Assembly (NCBI GenBank): GCA_947044365.1
Contig: OX345643.1
Location: forward strand, 5,102,001-5,166,000
Reading direction: 5' to 3'
From: Petrosia ficiformis
Lineage: Eukaryota > Porifera > Demospongiae > Haplosclerida > Petrosiidae
Length of the DNA: 64,000 nucleotides
In this document: positions 1 to 10,900 of the stretch, one piece after another
Numbering within the stretch: the stretch's first letter is position 1
How the letters are laid out: every line of letters starts with the position of its first letter
Made by a program: the position numbers and the translations under genes
The notes under the pieces: generated by a model
The model's input: the letters and a program-made list of their open reading frames with translations, nothing else
What the model was told of the DNA's origin: nothing
The model's database searches: none

Positions 1-978
1 TCACCAACTCGAGATGGGAGATTATCTATCTAGTCATATTACATGCAGAGTCTCGGAGACAAGTTTACTAGACTGGTATATAATATAATTATATATAATT
101 ACAATATATAATTATTATATATATATAATTACAATTATTAATATACATAATTATAAAATGTAATTATACATAATCGTATCTTAAGTTAAAGTCCAAAATC
201 CATCAAATTATGCATAATTATTATCAGGTTTCTTAGTAAAATCATGATTAGGCTTAATAATGGATTTCTGCTCTGAATAGCTAAATAACACTATGATGAG
301 TGTTATTAAAACACTAAAAATCACATAAAGGTGCATCATAAAGCTCATCCCACATTGTGGTCAAGTAAAATCAAGTGCACCTCTAGACCTTACCTACTAA
401 CCAATTGTTTCAGCCCATTTAACCACCTAATTAGGAAGCACTATATGTATCATATGCACACTATTTAATGAAGGAATAAATATTATGAAGTGTCTAGAGT
501 GCTGGTAGCAGTTAAACAAATATCATTACAAACCCAGGAAGTGAGCCTACAATGACCGTACAAGGGCTGGAAAATAAAAGGAGCTTTTTCACCAAAGGTG
601 GTTAATACAAGGAGGAGGATTAGGATTAGGTGCATCAATTTTGTTCAGACTTTAATCCTAAGAGACCCTATGTTTCATCAACCACACCCACTTTTAAGGT
701 GTACCAGTACTGGCTTGCACTCTAGACACACTGCCAAATATTATATCATCATCATGTTAATAAGTACATTATAACAGAAATGGCTGCTGAAGTGCTCCTT
801 GAACATTCGAGTACAAAAAAAAAACTCACCATTATCAAATGACTAAAGATTTTACAAAACATTGAAGTTATTCATTAACATAATTATTATTAACTTAAAA
901 TTATCAGGCAATCTTGATTAATTGTTGTACAAAAAGTTTAACAATCCATGTAGCTAACACTCAATAAGTAGAGGCTTG
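1..978. other. Spacer left of the first complete cysteine-rich gene
   Basis: Apart from the orphan exon at 208-339, this stretch shows only AT-rich sequence, including a TA-rich run at about 77-180. I see no further gene. Confidence 0.5.
208..339 (-). pseudogene. Orphan signal-peptide exon of the cysteine-rich array (partial or decayed)
   Basis: A minus-strand ORF of 43 residues opens with two methionines and a hydrophobic stretch with the core VLITLIIVLFSY. This closely matches the first exons of the two genes to its right (cores VLVTLIIVLLEFG and VLVALIIVVLNFG). In those genes the exon ends at a GTAAG donor after about 38 residues. Here no GT donor lies at that place and the frame runs into TAA. 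It is either the first exon of a sixth family member whose remainder lies left of the window with an unseen donor, or a dead copy. Only about 200 bp remain to the window edge, so this cannot be settled here. Confidence 0.5.
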
Positions 979-3900
979 TTACTCATCATCAATCTAGGGG
1001 ACAAGATATAAGGTAATTATTAATAAACTATACTTGTACATTTAATGTTCTATTGAAAAATTAGGCCTGCCTTTCCAAATAACTACAAATGTGGCCTTAT
1101 GTAAAGGTCATTCACGTTCACCTTGTCCTCAGAAAAATGTTCATAACTTCAGTTTGAAAGGACCAACAATCTTTTTACCTGCACCATTCCTGTTCTTTTT
1201 TGTGTATGTCACATTTCAATCCATTGCTTCGTTATTGAGTTACAGTATAATCATGTATTAATCTTATGACATTAAACTATACACTATATTACATATAAAG
1301 TCATCACATCATGATTTTGAGGACATCGTGAATGTGAACAGACTCTAGATTATACTTACACAGTGTTCGGGTACACTACTATCACAGGCAGTGAATACTG
1401 AAGCTGGAATCCTACAGAATGATATTAGAAACATCTACATCAGTGCTCATATGGCGCACCATTGGCTCAAAGGGCTTCTTATTTGGCACTGCATGGTTCT
1501 CACTTTGGGCCAGTGGCGCAGTTAGTTATGATTATATTCTCACTAACAGCATTAACTCTTTGTTAATTGGCTCAAGATGTATTCCCAATGGCACAAACAC
1601 TAACCATTTTTGAGCCATTTTGGCCCATGCTTCAAAACTTATCAAAACCTCATCAAAAACTCTGATCTACATACACAGACACATAGGCACTAATGTTGTT
1701 TTAGTTTGACAACTTTTAGTTATAGTTATAGTTTCTCACAATTTTAGTTAAAGTTATTGCAGAGCACATTAGTGGGAGGCAACTAATCCAGGAGTGTCAT
1801 GAAATCTTGACTTTAGTTTGTATATATATATATATTGTTGAGGAGAAGCCACTTTAGTCAGATTGAACCACATGTATTAATTAATTCTCTTGTGTATATT
1901 GTCTTATTGGTTCTTAATTTTGTACTCATGAAGATCACTACATTCTTGATCATGCTTTAGACCATGTGATACCATAGAATATTCTAGATTTGTCCTTCAC
2001 TATTTAAGCCAGTTGTTTTGTAACTTATTTTATCCTCCTCCTTGCTCATTGTAGGACAGTTAAAAAACTTTAACATATATATATATACTTATATATATTT
2101 ATATGTGGTTCTGTCACGCTGAGGAACCTACAGCATGCCTTCGATGCCTAGCTACACTGAGAAAAAGGAAGCAAAGAGCGGGAGCTACAGAAGAGGCCAA
2201 GACAGAGGAGAAATTAAGAGGTAGAGAACAGAAACAGCGAGATCTAGATGGAAGTGAATAAAAGGCAAGACTGATGAAGAAGAGTAAACAAATGAAGGAA
2301 TATAGAGACAAGAAAACATCATTAAGAAGATCTAAGAGACTGGAATTCATGAGAAAAAACGTAAAGAAACGACTTCAACCACACCAAAGTGTCCAGTATT
2401 AACCAATTTTCATTTTAGTTAGTTATACGTAGGTATTACTGCAGACCTGTAATTTATTTATAGTTCAAAGTCATACTACCTATTTAAGTTAAAGCAGGAG
2501 CGCATGAATCCCAAGGAGCGTACAACAGCTATATGAAAGCTGTGTCAACCTTTGTCGAACAAAAGTACTTGAGATAATGATATTCATAATGTGTTTTAAG
2601 TGCTAGTGCAGTGCTAGTGGTAAACATACACACCTAGCGCCATATCCTGCACATGATACAAATGGCAACAAAAGTACTATATACTAGACGACTGTTGAAG
2701 AAGGAGGTGAAGTATCTTGTAAGTAGAGTGAGAGAAGTGGATGCTGTTCATTTCATGAGCAACTAACCTTCCTCGGAAGTTCTTGTGAATGAAGTCTATC
2801 CATCGTTGTTTTGACCTGTAGCTTTTTCTTTTTGGGCTGCCACTCATTTTATACACTCCCATATTCTTCGTTGCCTCTTGAGGTAGTGAAGCAAGCAATG
2901 TTGACTGGTTCTCTTCATTGGACGTAGGCTCACCTTTCTCTTTCCTAACTCATTAGTATACTAGTACTGCATGTGCATTGGGCATAGTTTGTCAGTAGAT
3001 TTTTGTGTATTGTCAGCCACTTAGCGCCTCCGCCTTGTTTGCTTAGTGTTTGCCCATATATGGGCATTTTGTGCAATTCTTTCAATAAAGGTTGACACAG
3101 CGTTTTATATAGCAGTTGTATGCTCCTTCCCCGCCTTCGGCAAGGTTCATGTGCTCCTGGTTATATATAGTTATAGTTAAATATAACAATACTGAATTAG
3201 ACAGACACATACAGACACATACAGACACACACGGTCTGGTACACAGACACACACAAACACACACAGACACACACGGTCTGGCACACACACACACACACAC
3301 ACACACATGCAATTGTTCTAAACATGTATTACATATACACATACAGATTATCATCATTCTCCAAATCGTTGACATATGAATAGCAACAACCACAAGTAGT
3401 AGTAACCTTTTCAACTGCCTATCATAAAGAAATTTAAAAGTTAAATTATTAAATATGTGACCTAATTTTCAAAAAAGGGACACTTTACTGCAAAACAAAC
3501 GAATATACTGATTATTACATTCATTACATTTAGTGGAAGGTCTTGATTAGATACACTTCACTTGTGGATTATCTAATCCTTTATTGAGCCCCACTCTCAT
3601 GACATATCAAAATGCTTAATGCACCTATTAATGCATCTCATGAAATTCTGACCAATGAGATTGCAGGAAAGGCATCACCTACCAGCACATATCACGTAAT
3701 GCACATGTGTATTAACTCAATATGCAATAAAACATTTGTATAGCAACTCTTACTAATACTTAATACTAATATATATATATTTAATATATACTAGTGTTGT
3801 TTTAGTTAACAATAACTAAAACTGAAACCACTTTTATTAAGGCATTTTGACTTTTAGTTAACTAAACTACAACTAAAATACAAGTCTACTGTAACTTAAA

Positions 3901-6240
3901 ATTGCCCAATAATGGGTACTTTTAGTTATTAAAACGAGCCTAATACTAGTTAATTAAACAACAACTAAACTGAAAAGTTTGAGAAACCAGTCATACTATA
4001 ACTATAACTAAAAGTGGTCATTATTGTCAAACTAAAACAACACTACATATTAAACATTTTATATATACTTACTTGGCCACATTCCTCAGTACACTCTCTA
4101 TTATTATTTTTGAGACAAGTCTACAATGAAGTAAATAATGCTAAAGTACCACTCATCATGCATGCCTACCTCGTAATCTGAATCATAAAATGTATTTGGA
4201 TTAGCCCAGTCATATAGACAGTAATTCCCCTTTGGATCTTGGTAACATGATGCTTCCAAAATTTCTAAATCTTCTTGACTAGGCTAGTGGACAGAGAAAT
4301 GGTTCAAACTATGATTTATATAAACAACATAATAGATAATTATAAAGAATAATAAAAACATTTCAAAAAATGAAAGAATATATCAAAACCAAAAAGCACA
4401 TGAACAAGACTAGGATGGTACCTTAGTAACAACTAACCACTTCCATATAACAAGCCTACATAAGTATAGCTACTGTGCTTTTCAGGTTGCTGATATTAAT
4501 CTTGTCCCGATCCCTGGACTAGAATGACCAATGAAATCTACTAATTCACGTGAAACTAAAATTTGATTGGTCGATTCCTTTGGTTGTAGTTCAAACAACC
4601 TGAAAAGTTTGGTAGAGTATAAAAGAATGCACAAAGAAAACATGTGTTATATAGTGTTGTTATATGAAGGTGGTTAGTTTAATTTTGTCACTAAGGTACA
4701 ATCCCAATCTTCTTCCTGTGGGTTTTCAGTTTATATTAATGAATGCTTTATTTGTAGCTCTCATTTAGTATACCATAGTCCTCTATTATCTATGATTATA
4801 CCTACATAATTATATCTAGGGCTGGGACGATTAATCAATCAATATTGAAAATTCTTCTGATTATCAATTATAAGTCTGTGATATTGATTATGGTAATTAT
4901 TCCAGAAGACATACTTTTCATGCATGTAACGGCAAGTAATGTACAATACGAAAGTGACAGGAAGTCTTTTTGATCATCAAATGGGAGGAGTTTCCTGTAT
5001 TAATTTACTTAATTGGCCTAATTATTTCCACTGATTTTAATCGATTATCAATCAACTTGAAGTTAGTGATAATCGATTTCAGAATCTCAGCCGATTCCCA
5101 GCCCTAAATTTATATCTAACTACCAATGTATATTTCACACTGAGCTTTTGCAATGATGTGTTTGTGCGTCAGTCTGTCTCTGTGAAGCTCTCACAAGAAC
5201 TTCAGTATGTATAAGAAGTTTGAATTCTGTCACTATACACTTACTCCTACACCAGTATCCTTTATTTTATACCCACGTCTCAGCTTGCTATATCGAAATT
5301 CGAAATTATCCTCCCATAAAGCTAGTTATAATCATGTATTTTGAGGCAATCAATCAGCTGAATAAATTATGATAAGTTGTAGTGTTGTTTTAGTTAACTA
5401 TAACTATAACTAAAACCCCAGGCATTTTGACTTTTAGTTACTAAACTATAACTAAGTTTTTGGTCTATTGTAATAACTATAACTAACTAAAATGAAAATT
5501 GGCCAATAATGGACACTTTTAGTTAGTTAACTAAAACTAAAACCCTTTTAGTAAGCCTATAATGTTAATTAAATTTGAGAAACGAGGCATACTATAACTA
5601 TAACTACTATAACTAAAAGTAGTCATTATTGTCAAACTAAAACAACACTAATTAAGTTGCACGTCAGGTGATAATCACTAATTGAATGTATCACATGTTA
5701 GTTAGTTAAATGTGAAAGAATAATTGAAAAAAGAAATAGATGGACAGAACAGGTTGATGATATAATAAAGAACAAAAGATTGGATAGGATATGAATAAAT
5801 AGAACAGCTGGATAGATATGAGATGTTGGTTGAATGGATGATACATGAATAGTATAATGTCTTACTGGAGTGACTTCATCATCAATGAATTCTTGATCAC
5901 AATCTTCTTGTAGTGTTTCATATGTTCTAACTAAGAAACGTCCACAATCTTGGGAACAAAAGTTATTAATATCACTATCAGAAATATTACCATCTTCAAA
6001 CTTCTCTGCTGCATCCTGTAATTTAACAAATAACAATAAATTATTGGTGTGGCTAAAAATTAAAATATTACTACACACAATCAGTATATGTGGCCAGAAT
6101 AAAAACTTAAATACTTACTACGCAATTAGCAAGTTTTTCCATATCTAGATTCATTAAATCCGCATCACAAGGAAGACTCTTTTTTTTTAATCTGTGATGA
6201 TATTCATCTCTAAACCTCCTTAGTAATTTCACAAAGCAAC

Positions 6241-6287
<47 letters not shown>

Positions 6288-6724
6288 ATGTGATGTATTG
6301 CAGTTGTTTAAATATAGTCTGTTCACTTTCAAGATGACCTTAAAATTATGATGTGATGACTTGAATGTAGTATAGTTAATATCACTAATGTCATACTACA
6401 TGACACATCCACCAAAATACTCTCTCATTCCCAGACTTGGAACAAATTTGGAATGCACACACCATACACACCAATCAAATTCAATGGATGATCACAGACT
6501 ACATACCAAGTTACCAACATAAAATTATTTGGGCAATTGTCAAAATCTCTATGATCAAAAGATATTATGAATCTCAGTATAGATATGTGAACAATTACTG
6601 GATATTCTTACTTTTCAGTGGTACAAGGCTGAATATTGAATTTCTTTTCTGTGAAATCTCCAAACTCTAGTAACACTATTATGAGTGTTACTAGAACACC
6701 AAAAAATGATGAACTAAACTTCAT
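979..6724 (-). CDS. Secreted cysteine-rich protein, tandem family member 1
   Basis: Exons on the minus strand: 6612-6724, 6119-6239, 5866-6015, 4170-4283, 4073-4120, 3345-3418, 1360-1411, 979-993. All have GT/AG borders and compatible phases, giving about 228 residues. Exon 1 encodes a signal peptide (MKFSSSFFGVLVTLIIVLL). Later exons carry spaced cysteines: FCSQDCGRF in exon 3, SCYQDPKGNYC in exon 4, ECTEECGQ in exon 5, CGCCYSY in exon 6, FTACDSSVPEHC in exon 7. Exon 8 adds only IDDE and the stop. A basic KKK stretch in exon 2 may be a processing site, where the paralogs have KRQ. Exons 2, 4, 5, 6 and 7 have exactly the same lengths as in the next gene (121, 114, 48, 74, 52 nt), which strongly supports the model. 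The function is unknown; a secreted disulfide-rich peptide is inferred. Introns carry many mobile repeats. Confidence 0.78.
1106..1343. mobile_element. MITE-like repeat with CATTCAC(G/A)TTCACCTTG end
   Basis: This begins with CATTCACGTTCACCTTGTCC and ends with an imperfect inverted GTGAATGTGAACAG. A near full-length second copy lies at 33335-33590. Partial copies lie near 16780-16975, 25195-25310 and 35545-35600. It is a short non-coding DNA-transposon-like repeat in intron 7 of the first cysteine-rich gene, just downstream of its last exon's acceptor. Confidence 0.6.
1448..1640. repeat. Dispersed repeat (GGCTCAAAGGGCTTC type)
   Basis: This element contains a segment about the minimal-length text 'cattgggaatacatcttgag' in reverse. 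Related copies occur at about 12020-12170, 12895-12985, 24940-25115 (opposite orientation) and 30810-30960 (opposite orientation). No coding capacity is evident. Confidence 0.5.
2100..2900. other. Decayed coding fragments inside an intron
   Basis: Plus-strand 2105-2380 is purine-rich and reads as a charged K/R/E-rich peptide broken by stops. Minus-strand 2764-2898 reads as a balanced peptide (core SKQRWIDFIHKNFRGR) ending at a GTTAGT donor-like site. Both lie in the 1.9-kb intron between the sixth and seventh exons of the flanking gene. They look like remnants of transposon or captured gene sequence. I do not recognise the family. Confidence 0.25.
3192..3309. repeat. AC-rich microsatellite
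   Basis: ACAGACACAC-type repeats ending in a pure (AC)n run. They lie just inside the intron downstream of the CGCCYSY exon. Confidence 0.85.
3792..4045. mobile_element. MITE with TAGTGTTGTTTTAGTT terminal inverted repeats
   Basis: The left end reads TAGTGTTGTTTTAGTTAAC and the right end AACTAAAACAACACTA, flanking a largely palindromic AACTAAAA-rich body of about 250 bp. Other copies lie at 5380-5650, 7025-7182 and 35790-36042. Degenerate ones lie at 1690-1745, 18840-19052, 36515-36680 and 46740-47110. The TA at each end suggests a Tc1/mariner-type TA target site (inference). Confidence 0.75.
4817..5106. mobile_element. Palindromic MITE with GGGCTGGGA ends and TCGATTA-rich body
   Basis: This opens with TAGGGCTGGGACGATTAATC and closes with the inverted GATTCCCAGCCCTAA. 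A second full copy in opposite orientation lies at 9463-9767, and a truncated one at 16041-16170. A distinct relative with GGGCGATAGT/CTATCGCCTAGCCCT ends lies at 27878-28206. All copies are non-coding. Confidence 0.7.
5380..5650. mobile_element. MITE, TAGTGTTGTTTTAGTT family
   Basis: A full-length palindromic copy with both terminal repeats intact, in the intron between the third and fourth exons of the first cysteine-rich gene. Confidence 0.75.
6242..6285. repeat. (GA)n microsatellite at a splice acceptor
   Basis: About 44 bp of pure AG/GA lie directly against the acceptor of exon 2 of the first cysteine-rich gene. On the minus strand this forms an unusually long TCTCTC polypyrimidine tract. 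The corresponding acceptor of the next gene also has a shorter GA run nearby (14962-14995). Confidence 0.9.
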
Positions 6725-7931
6725 AGGCACACAAAGCTGCACACCATGAAGCACTATACATACACACACCTCGTGATCAGAAGACCACCTGCATGTGGAC
6801 TTAGCTAGGACTTCCCATCACATCTATGTGTACATTAAAAAACCACGATGTTATGTATGTATTATGACTACATACATACATGAGAATGTATGTACACTGA
6901 TATATACACACTTCCTATCACATGTATGTGTACATTACGACCCATAGATTTAGTACTGTAATGTATGTATTATGACTGTACATCATACATTCATATGAGA
7001 ATGTACGTACACTGATATATATACTAGCGTTGTTTTAGTTTGACAATAATGGCCACTTTTAGTTATAGTTCCTCAAGCCTCTAGTTTATATGATTATTAC
7101 TGTAGACGTTAGTTTCATTAATTAAAAGATAAAACATCTTATATATAAAAGGGTTTTAGTTATAGTTACTAAAACAACACTAATATACACACAATATCTA
7201 TACTGTTAGTATATATATATATATATATACAGTTAGCTGAATCAGCAGTGTTATATATAGTATAAATACAAGTTTGGAGTTTAAGAGTAGTATTATTACA
7301 AAGCCCCTATCGATTACTGCCTTTCAAATCCATTAATCTTCAAAATTATAATTATTTTAATAAATAAAGACAGGTCCACTCTTATCTCAAACAATTGAGG
7401 CATATCCAGTAATGCCGTGGATAAGGTAAGATACTAGAACCATACATAGTATCCATGTATGTACAGCAGTGATAAACCACTCTCACCTCCCCATCATGAA
7501 ACGATTGAGAAAATATCCAGTAGTGCGGTGGATAAGGCAAGATACTAGAACTGTACGTAGTATCCGTATATGTACAGCATTGATAAACATGAGTACATGG
7601 GTATACATGAACACTGTATCCATATATATTAAGTCATTCTACATGTATTTTATGGAACATTGAATAATGAAGGATGGCAAAGTTGTGCCAGCACTGGACA
7701 TGATTTACAACAAGGGGTGCAGTATCTACCATTGAAATATTTAATATTATTAATACTGTATCAGTTATTTTTAAAATCATCAAAAAATTAGGGGAAACAC
7801 GACATTTTTAAAAGAGGTACACACATTATTGATTGAAATATACACCAATCAACTACATTACGTATAAAATGAAAGCAACATTATAGTTCAGCAATGTACA
7901 TATAGCACTCATCATGTCTGAGGTTCCTCAG
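6725..7931. other. Spacer between cysteine-rich genes 1 and 2
   Basis: No gene is seen. The stretch holds two imperfect direct repeats of about 100-110 bp (6808-6908 and 6911-7022, both with CTATCACAT and ATGTATTATGACT cores), a MITE of the TAGTGTTGTTTTAGTT family at 7025-7182, a (TA)n run near 7210-7230, and a second direct repeat pair at about 7393-7475 and 7498-7587 (core GATACTAGAAC). Confidence 0.6.
7025..7182. mobile_element. MITE, TAGTGTTGTTTTAGTT family (short copy)
   Basis: Both terminal repeats are present but the internal part is shorter than in the 250-270 bp copies. Confidence 0.65.
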
Positions 7932-10900
7932 TTAAGTCTAAAGAATAAAAAAAACAGATCAGTATATTTGAATAAAGTAATATAATAAATTATATTAAAC
8001 ACAGTTTTACATCAATGACAATAAAATGCAATGTTCTAGTGATGAGAGAATTAGTATTGAAATCTTGTTTAGTACTTACACAGTGTTTTGGTGTACTACG
8101 TTTACAGGCAGTGAATATTTCATTTGAAAGCCTATAGAAGAAGCAACGAAAAATAAAAATATATATCTAGTCTCCACACAGACAGACACCAATATGAAGT
8201 TACATACAACACACACATACATGTTATTGTATACACACAGACATGCATTGGCATACAGACAAACACGTACATGTACACACACACAACACACAGACACACA
8301 CCAGGGTTGTCCCCAGAAATAAAAAGCAGAGCAATAATGTTAGCCACACACAAGCTGGCTGACCACACCCAAAGTCACACCTATTCATTAGACCACAACA
8401 TACGTATAATATTTCCAGCTTGAATGAATGGACTCACAGTACGGAACCTAGTCTCGCATAGACAGACCCACCCTCTGCTACGCGACAGGAGGGTCTGGTC
8501 TACTGACATTACACTGTTCATTCCAAGCTAACAAATATTTGGTAGTTCAAAGGTCACCTAACACACGAGTCATGTGTGACATTTATATTATGGCAATGTA
8601 CTATCATGTTGGAATCTTGTTTCTTGCAGAGAGCGGTGTGTAGTATGGGACAGTAAAAGTGAAGAGGAAGTCCCAGACTGCACACTGCTCTCACACAAGA
8701 AACAAGATTCCAACATGATAGTACGTTAGCGTAATATAAATGTCTCACATGTTAGGTGACCTTTGAACTACCAAATATTTTGTACCTTGGAAGGAACGGT
8801 GTAATGTCAGTAGACCAGACCTTCCTGTCACATAGAAGATGGTGGGTCTGGCTACACGAGACTATACAGAACCCTTGCCACAAGTGTGATTGGGAAACAA
8901 GAGCAATTACTGACAAGAAAATAATTGCAGATAATAGACATCTACTTGACTAAAATGTAGTTATTACATAATTATATATGTGTTATACGCAAGTTACATT
9001 CGAGTCCCCTAGGAGGAGAAGTGCAGTGTCGAAAACAGCTTTGTGGCTTCAATCACATGCATGATATTGTAGGTGGAGCTAGAAAGTGAACGTAGGTCGT
9101 CTGGCAGAAAGTTTAGAGTTAGCTTGATGTTTTAGCAGCCACTACTTCAATTGTATTTGATTTCAAGCTGTGATTCGACAGCAATAGCCTTCAAACAAGA
9201 TGAGTTGTATTTCTATGTACTCTTTTGCTACATTACATCTTCTGAAAGTGGTGAAATGGCAATCGTAAGTTGTAAGATCCATTTTTGTATAGAAAAAAAA
9301 CAAAAAAATAGAGGAATAAAAATCCTTCCTTCATCCCAATGGAGAAAATAGTAGTATATAGTACACTAGGAATGCCACACACAGAGGCATACATTGACAC
9401 TTAGACAAACACACACAACTGTACACATTACATACACATAGACATATAAACATATACAGACTACAGCTGGGAATTTGCTGAGATTCTGAAATCGATTATC
9501 ACTAACTTCAAATCAATTGATAATCAATTAAAATCAGTGGAAGTAATTAGGCCAATTAAGTCAATTAATGCAGGAAACTCCTCCCATTTGATAAACAAAA
9601 AGGCTTCCTGTCACTTACATATTGTACATTATTTGCTGTCTCATGCTTGAAAAGTATGTCATTTGGAACAATTGGCATAATCAATAGCACAGACTTATAA
9701 TCGATAATCAGAAGAATTGTCAATATCGATTGATTAGTCAATTAATCGATTAATTATCCCAGCCCTAATACAGACACACAGATTTAAATAATGTTTCATT
9801 ATCATTATTATACACATACACAGAGTCGTCGTCATCTAAATCAATGAAATATGAGTAGCAACAACCATCAGTTTTGATAATATTGCTGACTGACTGTTAG
9901 AGAGAGAAAAAATATATCACATTATTAATTAAATTAGGTGACTTCACATGTACACTTTACCATCAAAGATGAGAATAACACTTCTCTTTATGAAGTGTTT
10001 CCCCATGATAAATATTACATATAAATGTAAAGGGATTCACACATTACTATGACTACAGTATACAGTAGTACTATAGTATTACGAGGAGCCCATAATGACG
10101 AAAGCGTAAGAGTATGCTTTCTGGTCAACGTCATTATGGGCTCCTGGTATTACTTAGAAGTACAGTTGACTATCACCTTATTGATAAAGTGTAGCTCTCA
10201 TCATAGTATGTAAACTTAATAAGTCAGGTACTGTATCAGTCTGTATGTGTTGTATTATTGTAGTTATCATTCCACAGGGGAGGGTTCTGTAAATCAATGG
10301 GCGTGGTATACAGACCCAAGCTACTAGTCTACAGAGCAGCAAAAAAATATCATATGAGTTATAAAAAGAGGGGAAAATTGGTCAATGAATTTCAGACACA
10401 TTAGAAACCATTTTGTTAACACCGAAAGAAGATGTAATCCTGGAAATACTGTTTATGGTACAGGACCATTACTATAGTTGCTATCACAATGTGGTTGAAT
10501 CTATATTATACAGTATTAATATTCTTGTGTCCCATACGTGTTGTATATGTGATGTAAACAAGGAAGTTAGTTAGCATCACTACTCAGTACTGAATGCTGT
10601 GCTGTACAGAATCCTCATTACCATGGCATGGATTCTATGCAGCACAGAATTTATTAACAACTAATCAGTGTTCTTTCTGGCCAGGATGGTGGTTGGATTC
10701 TAAGTGCTGTTTACCCAGTATATACTGTCTCAATAGTTTATATATGTACTATCTGAGTGGTGGTTAATTTATCTGAGTGGTGGTTATTACCGACCAGCGC
10801 CAACCAGTGCAAGCAGAACATTGATTAATTAATGTACTTATCTTGAACTTTTATTTTGTATTATTCTCGCTATCAATTCAGTAGTTTTACACCTACATTC

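Noticed and set aside
3082..3414. ORFs on both strands over the AC-rich run
   Set aside because: The VCVCVC and THTHTH peptides are microsatellite translations. The real exon at 3345-3418 uses a different frame.
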